Made by a program: the position numbers and the translations under genes | NCBI GenBank assembly: GCA_028280845.1 | Contig: JANQKZ010000060.1 | Location: 1-64,000 of the forward strand | Direction of reading: 5' to 3' | Source: Opitutales bacterium | Lineage (GTDB): Bacteria > Verrucomicrobiota > Verrucomicrobiia > Opitutales > JABSRG01 | Length of the DNA: 64,000 bases | The notes under the pieces: generated by a model | Databases searched by the model: none | What the model was told of the DNA's origin: nothing | What the model saw: only the letters and a program-made list of their open reading frames with translations | Shown: in pieces, positions 1-8,820 of the stretch | Numbering within the stretch: position 1 is the first letter of the stretch | Layout of the letters: each line of letters starts with the position of its first letter

Positions 1-662
1 TGACTATTCAGTTCCCCGATGCCGCCGAGCCCGCGCTTCACCGCTTGAGCTGCTCCTTTGCCCCGGCTACCCACTCCGCCTTGATTGGCCCTAATGGCGC
101 CGGAAAGAGCACTTTTCTCAAAGCCGCAGCCGGCCTCCTCCCCGCGCAGTCCGGCAGCCTTACGGTGTTCGATTGCCCTGCCATCCATTGCCATCCCTCC
201 ACCTGCTACCTTCCACAGCGATCCAACATCGACTGGGAATTCCCCATTACGGTGGAACAGATGATTCTGACTGGCAGCTATATCCATTTGGGCTGGTTAA
301 AACGACCAGGGCGTAAGGAAAAGGAACAGGTCCAGCAGGCAGTGGAACGCCTCCACTTAACCGACCTAACCCAGCGACGCCTCTGCCAGTTATCTGGCGG
401 GCAGCAGCAACGGGTCCTCCTCGCCCGCGCGCTGGTCCACGATGCTCAGCTCTACCTGCTGGATGAACCCTTCACCGGGCTAGACAGCGCCACCATGGAA
501 ATCTTAAGCGAAGTGATCGGTGAGCTGCGAGCCGAGGGGCGGACCCTAATCACGTCGATCCACACCTGGGAGCATTTGCCAATCGAATTCGATCAAATGA
601 TCTACCTGCAGGACGGCCGGATCCAGCCCCCGCCAGAAAGCACAGATACTTTTTCCCCATGA
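1..662 (+). CDS. Zn/Mn-type ABC transporter ATP-binding protein (5' end outside window)
   Basis: ATPase subunit of a metal-ion importer; it would hydrolyse ATP in the cytoplasm to drive the membrane permease encoded next. The reading frame is open to the left edge (codons start at base 3), so the true start lies outside the window. The Walker A motif GPNGAGKST is at about 87-113, the signature LSGGQQQR at about 390-413 and Walker B LYLLDEP at about 450-470. The stretch PQRSNIDWEFPITV after Walker A is typical of the MntB/ZnuC/SitB branch. Its TGA overlaps the ATG of the permease gene (ATGA), so the two are translationally coupled. The metal (Zn, Mn or Fe) cannot be told from the sequence, and the solute-binding protein is not in the window. 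Confidence 0.93.
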   Translation, partial: TIQFPDAAEPALHRLSCSFAPATHSALIGPNGAGKSTFLKAAAGLLPAQSGSLTVFDCPAIHCHPSTCYLPQRSNIDWEFPITVEQMILTGSYIHLGWLKRPGRKEKEQVQQAVERLHLTDLTQRRLCQLSGGQQQRVLLARALVHDAQLYLLDEPFTGLDSATMEILSEVIGELRAEGRTLITSIHTWEHLPIEFDQMIYLQDGRIQPPPESTDTFSP

Positions 663-1474
663 GCTGGCTGACCGCGCCCTTTGAATACGGATTCATGCGC
701 CAGGCCCTGGTCGCCGCGATCCTGTGTGGGTGGAGCTGTTCACTCGTTGGCGTATTTGTCGTGCTCCGTCGCATGGCCTTCCTGGGCGGGGCCCTGACGC
801 ATACAATCCTACCCGGGCTGGTCTTTGCCGCGTTGAAGGGCTTTCAACTGTTTTGGGGCGCCCTGGCCGCGGGCCTGATTACCGCTTTAGGCGTGGGCTG
901 GATCAGTGACAAACGGACCATCCGGGAAGATACGGCCATTGGTATTGTCATGACCGCCTTTTTTGCCCTCGGCCTCCTCATGATGAGCCTCGAAAACAAC
1001 TTTCGCAGCTTTAGTGGTTTGTTGTTTGGGAATGTTTTAGCGGTCTCCGGCAACGAGCTGGTGCTGATCGCGACCGTTTTCGCAATCGTTGTCCTCGCAC
1101 TCATCCTTTTCCACAAAGAATGGGAGCTGGCTACCTTCGATGCGGAGTATGGAAAATTGATCGGAATCAAACCCAGGCTGCTGCATTACGGACTTCTGGT
1201 CCTGGCAGCCCTTAGCGTGGTTTCCGCGGTCCAGGTAGTCGGAGCACTCTTGGCCGCCGCCCTGCTCATCACACCACCGGCGACCGGTCTCCTCCTCTCT
1301 CGCCAGATCCCGGGGATCATGGCTGTAGCGATTTTTACAGCCACCTTGTCAGCCATGGTCGGCCTGTATGTTTCCTATTACTTTGCCGCCTCCTCCGGTG
1401 CCGCCATTGCGCTTACCTCTACCGCCTGCTTTATTTCGGCAAAATTATTTCGCATGTTTCGCCCACTGGATTAG
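659..1474 (+). CDS. Metal ABC transporter permease (ZnuB/MntB family)
   Basis: 271-residue polytopic inner-membrane protein of the ABC-3 permease family, partner of the preceding ATPase. It has the expected seven to nine hydrophobic segments and the family stretch AFLGGALTHTILPG near residues 40-53, which corresponds to the AFLGDALSHAVLPG region of Zn/Mn permeases. Its start codon overlaps the ATPase stop codon by four bases, so the two genes form an operon. Length and hydropathy fit a complete protein. The roughly 200 bases after it, up to the convergent hrpB end, hold only a weak GC hairpin near 1594-1608 without a clear U-run. Confidence 0.93.
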   Translation: MSWLTAPFEYGFMRQALVAAILCGWSCSLVGVFVVLRRMAFLGGALTHTILPGLVFAALKGFQLFWGALAAGLITALGVGWISDKRTIREDTAIGIVMTAFFALGLLMMSLENNFRSFSGLLFGNVLAVSGNELVLIATVFAIVVLALILFHKEWELATFDAEYGKLIGIKPRLLHYGLLVLAALSVVSAVQVVGALLAAALLITPPATGLLLSRQIPGIMAVAIFTATLSAMVGLYVSYYFAASSGAAIALTSTACFISAKLFRMFRPLD

Positions 1475-1679
1475 AGCAACCCGCACAGGTAAGAGCTCCG
1501 CTGGCAATTGAGCGTTTCACAGAGTTGGGTTTAGTGGGCTCGTGCCCTTCGAGAAGCACAACCCGGGGCTGCGCATGACGGTTTGAGGCGTAGCGCACGA
1601 GAAGTGCGTGGGCCCCAAACCAACACCCCAATCGCCCATTCCACGCCCCACCAATGCGAGTGTTTGGATATCACATGCA

Positions 1680-4235
1680 TTAACGCCATTCGTGCTTGGG
1701 ATAGCGCCCTTTGAGCTCCTTCCTGATCTCGGGGTAACTCGTTTCCCAAAAGGCATCCAGCCCCGTGGCATCCAGGATCTGGACCGGGCGGCGATTCGGG
1801 GCCAATAACTCCAGGCGTAGCGGATAGGTTCCATCCAGAATGACGAGGGATTGACCCGGAACATCAAAGAGATCCTGGATCGTAGCCCTTAAGATAACCT
1901 CCCCCGTTTCGGCATAGTGAAGCTTGAAGGGACGACGCCGATTAGGCAGCTCCAGGGTTTCCGGAGCCACCTGGTTCATCCAGGCTTCCATCCCGGAGGG
2001 AATCCAGGTTTTGAGCACCGGCCACAGCTCCCGGGACTTCAACTCCCGGTAGGCTCTAGCCCCATCACAAAACGCTAATATCAGAAATTTCCGGGCCTCT
2101 TCATCTATGGGGGAAAACCCCGCATCGGGCAGCCGGGCTGCAACCACATTCACTCTTCGAATCCATCGCTCCACTGATTCATCCCATGCTTTTATCGGCA
2201 GATTTCCCTCTAAAATCTCATTGGTGAGCAGCTCTGCAGCTTGTGCTTGGATCTGGCCGGGATCTCCCGGTCTTTCGCTTAAGATCAAATCCAGGTATCG
2301 ATGTCGTTCATGGGCAACGACCTCCTTCGCTCGGGAATCATAGGTAACATCTGCCGAAGTGGTGATCGCTTGAGGGAAGAGCTCCTCCAACCACTCAGGT
2401 TCGATCGCAGTGACCAGATTGAGCTGAAGGGATACCCCTCCCTTCCGGTTGACCTCTTCCAGGTCAGCGGCCACCAGATATTCGGTCTGATCCACTCGGC
2501 TCCGTGGGCTCAATTCTCCACGGCGGCCATGAACCAGAGCGCAGCGTCGGGTGGCCTTGTCAAACCGACGGCCAACGCTATCGGGAAAGGCAAGGAGAAT
2601 CCCTTTTCTCAAGACCGATTCATCGACGGGACTCGATTCCAGATTCAGGCCGATTCGCTGGGCAATTTCCATAAATTGGTGGGCAACCTGTTCAGCCTGC
2701 CGGGCTGCTCCTGCATGGATCCCCATTTCTCTGCAGGATCCGAGAGCATAGTTCTGACCCTTGGCCCACTCCCACGCCCGGAGCAGGACGAAAAAGTCAC
2801 TGGCCCCAACTGCTTCCAGCTTGAGCTCCTCCTCCCTGCGGGCATCGTCCCGCTTTTGCTTTAGCGGCTGAAGTAGGGATCTGCCTTGAACCATAGCGGC
2901 AAACAAAGCCATCGTCGGGAGGCACCGATTCCTATCCCCATAAACCAGCATCCGGGAAAACCGGGGATGTAGCGGGAAGGCCGATAATCGCTGACCCAGT
3001 GAGGTGAGGCGGGTTCCGTCTGGCTCCATTGCGCCCAAATCCACCAGTTCCCTTATCGCACGCTCGTATGCGTCCTTTGGTGGCGATGTCACCCAGGGCA
3101 GACTGCGCGGGTCAGGAATTCCCCCGGCAACCAGGGTTAAGAGCATTTCACTGAGATCCACCCGCAGAATTTCCGGGGAAAGATATTGGGATCGAAAACC
3201 ATGTTCCTTTTCTCTCCACATACGAATACAAGTTCCGGCCCTGATACGACCGGCCCGACCCGCTCGTTGATCGGCGGAAGCCTGGCTGGTGGCTTCGATC
3301 AGGAGGGTATTGATTCCCCGCCGTGAATCATACCGCTCGATTTTAGCCAGCCCACTATCCACTACAAGCGTTACCCCGGAAATGGTGATTGAGGTTTCGG
3401 CCACGTTAGTCGAGACAATGATTCGCCGACTGCCCGTTTCGGAGGACACTGCACGATCCTGTTGGGCGGGAGATAGCTCCCCGTATAGCGGCAGGCATTC
3501 GTACTCCTTAAAGGTCCGGTCTCTCATCAAAGTGTCGAGTGTGCGACGAATTTCATACATCCCGGGAAGGAATACCAGGATATCCCCACTCGGGTGGGCT
3601 CCTGCTTTCAGATGGGCTTTTAGCGCCGAACGGATGCGCTCCCAAATGGGCACCTGCGGATCTGCCAATGCTCCCGTTACATAACGCGTGTCCACTGGAT
3701 AAAGACGCCCCTCCGCCTCAAAAAACTCAAAATCTCCAAACCGACCGCCCAATTCTTCTGTCGACAGGGTAGCCGACATCACCCCAATCGATAAATCCGG
3801 ACGACTTGCGCTCTGTAGATGGAGCAGTCGAGCCAGGCTGATATCTCCGAACAAATTGCGTTCATGAAATTCATCAAACACCACGCAGGACACGCCATCC
3901 AATTGTGGGTCTTCCAGCAACCGCCGTAAGAGCACCCCCTCCGTGACAAACTGGATTCGGGTATCCTTGGAAATCCTTCGATCGAAACGGACTTGGTAAC
4001 CTACCCGACCCCCCAGTTTGGTTTGTTCCTGATCCGCCACCCATCCCGCCAGGAGCCGGGCCGCCAACCGCCTGGGCTCCAATATCAGAATGTCACCTTC
4101 AAAAACCTGGGAAAGCATACGCGGCACCTGGGTCGATTTTCCAGAACCGGTAGGAGCTGTCAGGACCCATCGGCGGCATCCAGACCGCATACGATCCAGC
4201 AAGGTGTCTCGAATAGCCTCTACAGGAAATTCCAC
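1680..4235 (-). CDS. hrpB: ATP-dependent RNA helicase HrpB
   Basis: 851-residue DEAH-type helicase of the HrpB family. Walker A GSGKST lies at residues 30-35, the DEFH box at 121-124, motif III SAT soon after, and the helicase C-terminal motif QRAGRAGR near residue 330. The HA2/OB region and the HrpB-specific C-terminal domain follow, giving the family's usual length. The family unwinds RNA; its cellular job is poorly defined in most bacteria. The gene stands alone, convergent with the metal transporter. A hairpin with a U-tract at 4283-4323 separates it from the SYLF genes upstream, so it is probably transcribed from its own promoter between that terminator and its ATG. Confidence 0.93.
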   Translation of the reverse strand: MEFPVEAIRDTLLDRMRSGCRRWVLTAPTGSGKSTQVPRMLSQVFEGDILILEPRRLAARLLAGWVADQEQTKLGGRVGYQVRFDRRISKDTRIQFVTEGVLLRRLLEDPQLDGVSCVVFDEFHERNLFGDISLARLLHLQSASRPDLSIGVMSATLSTEELGGRFGDFEFFEAEGRLYPVDTRYVTGALADPQVPIWERIRSALKAHLKAGAHPSGDILVFLPGMYEIRRTLDTLMRDRTFKEYECLPLYGELSPAQQDRAVSSETGSRRIIVSTNVAETSITISGVTLVVDSGLAKIERYDSRRGINTLLIEATSQASADQRAGRAGRIRAGTCIRMWREKEHGFRSQYLSPEILRVDLSEMLLTLVAGGIPDPRSLPWVTSPPKDAYERAIRELVDLGAMEPDGTRLTSLGQRLSAFPLHPRFSRMLVYGDRNRCLPTMALFAAMVQGRSLLQPLKQKRDDARREEELKLEAVGASDFFVLLRAWEWAKGQNYALGSCREMGIHAGAARQAEQVAHQFMEIAQRIGLNLESSPVDESVLRKGILLAFPDSVGRRFDKATRRCALVHGRRGELSPRSRVDQTEYLVAADLEEVNRKGGVSLQLNLVTAIEPEWLEELFPQAITTSADVTYDSRAKEVVAHERHRYLDLILSERPGDPGQIQAQAAELLTNEILEGNLPIKAWDESVERWIRRVNVVAARLPDAGFSPIDEEARKFLILAFCDGARAYRELKSRELWPVLKTWIPSGMEAWMNQVAPETLELPNRRRPFKLHYAETGEVILRATIQDLFDVPGQSLVILDGTYPLRLELLAPNRRPVQILDATGLDAFWETSYPEIRKELKGRYPKHEWR

Positions 4236-4282
4236 GCTCTCTTATTGAATCTTCCCTCCACTCAATTCCAGTTTAAATCAGG

Positions 4283-4323
4283 ATAACAAAAACCGGGGAG
4301 CGGACTTAGTCCGACCTCCCCGG
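4283..4323 (-). terminator. Intrinsic terminator on the minus strand, upstream of hrpB
   Basis: CCGGGGAG (4293-4300) pairs with CTCCCCGG (4316-4323), extended inside by CGGAC/GTCCG around a TTA loop. On the minus strand the stem is followed directly by TTTTTGTTATCC. It would end leftward transcription that comes from the SYLF genes, about 385 bases after the nearest stop codon, and insulate hrpB. Confidence 0.8.
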
Positions 4324-4707
4324 CTCGTGCTTACTCTCTTACTACCTCTATGAAAAGTTTATCTATAAGAAGAAATATCGGTCTGATTATTCCGTTCTTT
4401 AATGTGAAATCCAGGTATCGAGAGAATGAAATCCTGAATTCGAGATCACAGTAGTTGCTATTTTTAAAAAATCAAGGATCAGTTTTCTTAATGACCGGCA
4501 TGCATAAGATTAGTTCCGTCATATTTTAGTTCACACAAATGACACAATTCTGCTCAAAGCAGTTGAAATTAATATATTTAGGTAACTGATTCAAATATAT
4601 GCATGCGCTTACGTTCAACACGGTTAGCTGAATTTCTCTCCACAGAAAAAAGGGTTGGTAATACAGGGTGTTAGCAGAAATAATGAAAACCCGCTTAGGA
4701 TCCTGAT
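4324..4707. other. AT-rich stretch without a recognisable gene
   Basis: About 380 bases between the 4708 stop codon and the minus-strand terminator at 4283-4323. Base composition is clearly richer in A and T than the neighbouring genes. I find no open reading frame of note on either strand and no tRNA-like fold. If transcribed from the SYLF genes it would be a long 3' untranslated region, or it could carry an RNA of its own. Confidence 0.5.
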
Positions 4708-5310
4708 TTATTTCCCTTCCAGCTCATTTAGATCCTTTGCCGGCCAGTATTTTGTGGCCTGAACCGTAGCCTGTAGAGCAAGCCCATTCTCGGTAAACTG
4801 GAACATCTTTACTCCCTTGGGGACATTGCCCTCAAAATTGGCAGCTCCTCCCTTATCACCCGATTTCGCAGCAGCATCGGCCTGGCCACTGAAGTCCCAG
4901 CCTTTGTCGACAAAGTCCTCCATCAACTCGCGATCATAAAACACGAAGAGGCCCCGATAGTCTTTCACTCCGATTCCAAGGCCAAGTCCGGCAGACCCCA
5001 TATTCATAAAGAACTCTTCACCAGATTGATTATCCACGACCATGCCCTGGCCACCAGCAAAACTGCCAAAGATGACATTCACTCCAATGTTGGAGAAAAC
5101 CGCGTAACCCTCAGCGTCATAGAGCTCCTCCTTCAGCCCCCTGTTTTCCAGAAAGGCCCGCCCCAGCAAGGAATCCCGCATCTCGCGGATCTCCTTTCGC
5201 TTAATTTCGGCTTTTTCGGCCTTAGACCGGAAACCGACCTGGGTAAACCCAAGCGCGAGCAGCGCGGACAGGACAAGAAGGGGGAAACGGGAGGTCATCA
5301 ATGCTTTCAT
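4708..5310 (-). CDS. Secreted SYLF (Ysc84-like) domain protein, copy 1
   Basis: 200-residue protein with an N-terminal signal peptide (hydrophobic PLLVLSALLALGF) followed by a SYLF/Ysc84 domain (PF04366 type). The family features are visible: the EGYAVFSNIGVNVIFG stretch, a glycine-rich GSAGLGLGIG segment, the DYRGLFVFYD motif and a GKxWDFSGQADA-like stretch. The family is linked to lipid or membrane binding; the bacterial role is unknown. It is a paralogue of the gene just upstream. A hairpin plus T-run ends one base before the chosen ATG, so there is no Shine-Dalgarno sequence; ATG at codon 5 (MTSRF) is an alternative start. Confidence 0.85.
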   Translation of the reverse strand: MKALMTSRFPLLVLSALLALGFTQVGFRSKAEKAEIKRKEIREMRDSLLGRAFLENRGLKEELYDAEGYAVFSNIGVNVIFGSFAGGQGMVVDNQSGEEFFMNMGSAGLGLGIGVKDYRGLFVFYDRELMEDFVDKGWDFSGQADAAAKSGDKGGAANFEGNVPKGVKMFQFTENGLALQATVQATKYWPAKDLNELEGK

Positions 5311-5338
5311 AAATAAAAAGGTCTCTCAGGGAGAGACC
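5311..5338 (-). terminator. Intrinsic terminator or attenuator between the two SYLF genes
   Basis: GGTCTCTC (5320-5327) and GAGAGACC (5331-5338) form an 8-bp stem with a 3-base loop. On the minus strand it is followed by TTTTTATTT and then immediately by the ATG of the downstream SYLF gene. It can end transcription of copy 2 and so control copy 1, or it can shape the leader of copy 1. Confidence 0.7.
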
Positions 5339-5376
5339 CATTTTAAAAAGGATTCGTTTCCTGAAAAGAAAGAAAA

Positions 5377-5958
5377 CTAGTTCCAGTCCTTCGCCACCCA
5401 GTATTTGGTGGCCTGAACTGTGGCTTGGAGGGCTAACCCAGCTTCGGTAAATTGATACAATTTCACCCCGCTGGGAGCGTTGCCTGCAGTCTCGGCAGCT
5501 CCTCCCTTTTCACCAGCTTTTGCGGATGCTTCGGCCTGGCCGCTGAAGTCCCAGCCGCTTTCAATGAATTTCTCCATCGTTTCCCGATTACTGAATACCA
5601 TGATAGCACGGTAATCTTTCACTCCGGCCCCAAATCCGACTCCACCAGATCCCATTTTCATAAAGACCTCCTTGCCGTTTTTGTTGTCGACCACAATTCC
5701 GGATCCACCGGCCGCACTCGCAATAATTATATTTACTCCAATATTGGTAAAGGCCGCATATCCCTCGGCTTTTTTTACCTCTTTCTTAATGCTTGGTTTT
5801 TCTTCATAAGCCCGGGCAAGGAGCTCATCTCGCATCTCCCGAATTTCGTCACGCTTCTTGTTCGCTTTCTTGGAGTTATTATCGAAACCCGCTTGAGAGA
5901 ATGCCACGGCGCCCATGGCGAAAACAAGGAGGATACGGGAGAAGTGAGAAGATCTCAT
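5377..5958 (-). CDS. Secreted SYLF (Ysc84-like) domain protein, copy 2
   Basis: 193-residue paralogue of the 4708-5310 product, with the same order: signal peptide, a basic KRDEIREMRDELLARA helix, EGYAAFTNIGVNIII, the glycine-rich MGSGGVGFGAG segment, DYRAIMVFSNRE, GWDFSGQAEAS and a C-terminal LALQATVQATKYW shared almost exactly with copy 1. It was clearly produced by tandem duplication. The signal sequence directs it across the inner membrane. Function is unknown beyond a general lipid-association property of the SYLF family. The Smr gene lies 30 bases upstream on the same strand. Confidence 0.85.
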   Translation of the reverse strand: MRSSHFSRILLVFAMGAVAFSQAGFDNNSKKANKKRDEIREMRDELLARAYEEKPSIKKEVKKAEGYAAFTNIGVNIIIASAAGGSGIVVDNKNGKEVFMKMGSGGVGFGAGVKDYRAIMVFSNRETMEKFIESGWDFSGQAEASAKAGEKGGAAETAGNAPSGVKLYQFTEAGLALQATVQATKYWVAKDWN

Positions 5959-5988
5959 AAAAAACGTCTAATCCACAGGACCAAGAAA

Positions 5989-6273
5989 TCAATGCCCGAT
6001 TGGCTTTAAACTCGCCAGGGTCGCGCCCCAGGATCCTGTTCCGGAAGACCCCAGCCGGAACCCGTCCACATGTGGGTTTCGCTCCAGGAGACGGTGGACG
6101 GTTTCCCTTAAGGTTCCGGTTCCCTTGCCGTGGATAATCCGGATCTCGTGGATTCCTTTTTCCCGGCAGAGTTCGATATAGTCTGGAATCAAATCCCCCA
6201 ACTCCTGGGGTCGAAAGGTGTGCAGATCCAGTTCGCCGGTAATGGGCATTTCAACCGCATCATCGGAATCCAT
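5989..6273 (-). CDS. Small Smr (MutS2 C-terminal-like) domain protein
   Basis: 94 residues, almost entirely one Smr domain. The LDLH motif lies near residue 16 and the HGKGTGTLR loop near residue 48; both are the family's conserved nuclease/nucleic-acid-binding signatures. Stand-alone Smr proteins can nick or bind branched DNA or act on RNA; which applies here is unknown. It starts 14 bases after the stop codon of the 286-residue gene, so the two are co-transcribed. Confidence 0.85.
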   Translation of the reverse strand: MDSDDAVEMPITGELDLHTFRPQELGDLIPDYIELCREKGIHEIRIIHGKGTGTLRETVHRLLERNPHVDGFRLGSSGTGSWGATLASLKPIGH

Positions 6274-6287
6274 TTGGTTGGCCTGGT

Positions 6288-7148
6288 TTAGAAATTGTAT
6301 TCGCGAGTAATATTGACCACAACAGTGCCCACCCCCTCGAGTTTGAGGTCCGTCCGGCCTTCCGGAGGGGTGAATCGCATGCCGCCGACCATACGGTAGA
6401 GAACCGGCCAGGAGGTACGCGTTTCCACGAGAAGCATGCCAGCGGCATTTACCTCTGCGGTAAGATCTCCGTCCATCACAGGGCCTCGCAATGTCGTATG
6501 GACGGAAAATTCCGCCACTTCCTCGCCCTTATACATCCGGGTGGAGTGGAGGGTGATATACATCTCCGTAACGCTCAGGCCGCCCTTGAAGCCCATCATT
6601 TCACCAGCCTTCGCTACGGGCAGATTGAGAGTATCGCCAATCTTTAAATTTCTCCCCCGGAGAAACTGGGGTAAGAAGCTGACTTCACGAAGATCTGGAA
6701 AATCCCGGCGGAGCAGCTCTTTTTCCGCCTCAGTCACCGTAACCCCCTGTTCGGCAGCAATGGCATCCATCCCGGTATCATCAATCCATAAAATGTAGGA
6801 ATTTCCGGCCAACGGAGTATTTTGGGCGGGGGGCTTCTGTTTAACTTCAAAGGACCGAATCACATCCACCCGGGCTTTGGCCACAGCCCAGGCTCCCGGG
6901 GAAATATCCAACAGGGTTACTTTCATCTCCTGGTCATACACATTCCGGCTCACGAAATTGTTCACCATATCGGAACCCATTGTAAATCGACCCGTAGCCG
7001 AGGTGGTAATGAATCGTTCTTCAACAAAGGATACGCCAGGACCGGCGGTATATTCCTCAAAAACCACTGCTTTGTCAGTATCGGCAAGAGCACCTGTCGC
7101 CAGGAGCGAGGATAACAGAAGGATGGAGGTAACGGAGCGAATGGTCAT
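6288..7148 (-). CDS. Secreted protein of unknown function
   Basis: 286 residues with a clear signal peptide (SVTSILLLSSLLATGALA, cleavage after ALA near residue 22). The mature part is rich in beta-strand-like alternation and lacks membrane segments, cysteines and any motif I recognise. It is probably periplasmic or surface-associated. It sits between a two-helix membrane protein and the Smr gene in a leftward operon. Confidence 0.8.
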   Translation of the reverse strand: MTIRSVTSILLLSSLLATGALADTDKAVVFEEYTAGPGVSFVEERFITTSATGRFTMGSDMVNNFVSRNVYDQEMKVTLLDISPGAWAVAKARVDVIRSFEVKQKPPAQNTPLAGNSYILWIDDTGMDAIAAEQGVTVTEAEKELLRRDFPDLREVSFLPQFLRGRNLKIGDTLNLPVAKAGEMMGFKGGLSVTEMYITLHSTRMYKGEEVAEFSVHTTLRGPVMDGDLTAEVNAAGMLLVETRTSWPVLYRMVGGMRFTPPEGRTDLKLEGVGTVVVNITREYNF

Positions 7149-7214
7149 AAATGCTAGTGTTTGGGTGTTCTTAAATGAGAATGAAGCAGATCCACAACGG
7201 AAAAAAAGCCGTTT

Positions 7215-7424
7215 TTACTTTTTCCGATTCAAATGAAACCAGAAAAAACCAAGCAGGCCCACGGTCAAAACAATCTCAATGATAAACAAAACCCAGCTCA
7301 TGTTCCCTAACATGTTGTTAGCCTGAGGGGTCAGGAGAAAGACGACCAAAGGAAGTTGAAATAAAACTACAATCGTCGCCACGATCGCAAAAGGAGGACG
7401 AAAGCGAGGGTTAGGTGGATTCAT
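7215..7424 (-). CDS. Small two-helix membrane protein
   Basis: 69-residue protein starting MNPPNPRFRPP. Two hydrophobic segments (PFAIVATIVVLFQLPLVVFLL and WVLFIIEIVLTVGLLGFFWF) and a basic end (HLNRKK). I prefer this start over an upstream one at 7517, because the longer form would run over 100 bases into rmuC with low-complexity sequence; the chosen ATG overlaps the rmuC stop region by 14 bases, a usual coupling arrangement. No family recognised. Confidence 0.75.
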   Translation of the reverse strand: MNPPNPRFRPPFAIVATIVVLFQLPLVVFLLTPQANNMLGNMSWVLFIIEIVLTVGLLGFFWFHLNRKK

Positions 7425-8820
7425 CGGATTTGTTTTCACTGAGTTCAGCGCTCCGTGGAAGTTCTGGCACCCCCTGCACTCCTTCGAGCGTGTCGAGGGC
7501 CTTCTCACTCCCGGCATGTAATTCCTTCAAGCGCCGTGCGGCCGGCAACAGGCGGGTATCCGCGGAGCGAACTGCATCATTGTAAGCCTTCACCGAACGT
7601 TCCAGGTTGATTCCCAACTTGGAGAAATGTCCGGCCAGTACCGCCAAACGATCATAGACCACTTGCCCCTGCTCACTGATAACCCTGGCCTCCCGCGCGA
7701 TCTCCTCCTGCTTCCACCCGTACGCCACTGCCTTTAGCAAGGCAATCAAAGTGGTGGGTGTGGCCAGGATAACCTTCTGATCGATGCCATATTCGATCAG
7801 TCCGGGATCCTGTTCCAAGGCCGCGCTGAAAAAGGTTTCGCCTGGAAGAAAAAGGACTACGAATTCGGGCGTATCATCAAATTGCTCCCAATATTGCTTA
7901 GTACCCAGCTTCTTGAGATGGTCTCGGATCTGTCGGGAATGTTGAACCAGGTAGCCGACCTGTTTGTCTACATCCTTCGCTTCAATCGCGTCGAGATAGG
8001 CCGCCAGGGGGGCTTTGGCATCCACGACTACCTTCCGCCCGTTCGGCATATGAATGAGCATATCCGGGCGCTGGCTACCTGCTTCCAGGCTTACCGTGTC
8101 CTGCTCCGTAAAATCGACATGATTGAGCATCCCGGCCAGCTCAACCGACCGACGCAACTGCATTTCTCCCCATTTACCGCGCACCTGCGGAGCCCGAAGG
8201 GCCTTGACCAGATTGCCTGTTTCGGCCTGGAGGGCTTGCTGGGCCTGCAACAGACTGTGCACCTGCTCCCGGATGCCACCATAGGCCTCTTTGCGTTTTT
8301 CTTCCATTTCCTGAATGGACTTGCCAACCCGGCCCAAAGACTCCTCCAGGGGTTTCACCAGGTTCCGGATCGCTTCCTGGCGTTTACTCAGGTCGCCTTT
8401 TGCTCCTTCCTGGAACTTTTCCAGAGTAGCCTTGGCCAGCTCAAGGAAAGACTGATTGTTGCTTTTCAGGGCATCCGCTGAGAGCGCGGTAAAGGACTCC
8501 TTGAGCTGAACCTCCGCTTTCTCCAATAACTCAACCTTCTCATTGAGCCGCTTTTCATTCTCTTCGCCGCGAACCCGAGCTTCGGTCAATCCTTGCTGGG
8601 CTTTGGTAAGCGACTGAGCCAGGTCGTCTCGCTCTACACCAATAGCCTCTAAATCCACTTCCAATTTGGACACTTGGTTACTCAACCCTTCAATTTCCGC
8701 TTCAAAGCGAATACTGGACTCGCGTGCTTTTCGTCCACCGACCTGGCCTCCGACAAAGTATCCAATCCCCCCAATGACAAGGGAGCCGACGAAAAGTAGA
8801 GTGAAGCTAAGTGGGTCCAT
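7411..8820 (-). CDS. rmuC: DNA recombination protein RmuC
   Basis: 469 residues. An N-terminal membrane anchor (SFTLLFVGSLVIGGIGYFVG) is followed by a long coiled coil (about 35-200) and the RmuC nuclease-like core with the family stretches VRGKWGEMQLRRSVELAGM, KVVVDAKAPLAAYLDA and VVLFLPGETFFSAAL. RmuC limits recombination at inverted repeats in the species where it has been studied. Its ATG shares one base with the stop codon of the 54-residue ORF upstream (TGATG), which suggests translational coupling. Confidence 0.93.
   Translation of the reverse strand: MDPLSFTLLFVGSLVIGGIGYFVGGQVGGRKARESSIRFEAEIEGLSNQVSKLEVDLEAIGVERDDLAQSLTKAQQGLTEARVRGEENEKRLNEKVELLEKAEVQLKESFTALSADALKSNNQSFLELAKATLEKFQEGAKGDLSKRQEAIRNLVKPLEESLGRVGKSIQEMEEKRKEAYGGIREQVHSLLQAQQALQAETGNLVKALRAPQVRGKWGEMQLRRSVELAGMLNHVDFTEQDTVSLEAGSQRPDMLIHMPNGRKVVVDAKAPLAAYLDAIEAKDVDKQVGYLVQHSRQIRDHLKKLGTKQYWEQFDDTPEFVVLFLPGETFFSAALEQDPGLIEYGIDQKVILATPTTLIALLKAVAYGWKQEEIAREARVISEQGQVVYDRLAVLAGHFSKLGINLERSVKAYNDAVRSADTRLLPAARRLKELHAGSEKALDTLEGVQGVPELPRSAELSENKSDEST

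Noticed and set aside
1594-1608. GC hairpin between the metal permease gene and hrpB
   Set aside because: The stem is short and no U-run follows, so it is not counted as a terminator.
2301-2864. 187-codon open frame on the plus strand opposite hrpB
   Set aside because: Antisense shadow of a strongly supported helicase gene; the translated product has no family features.
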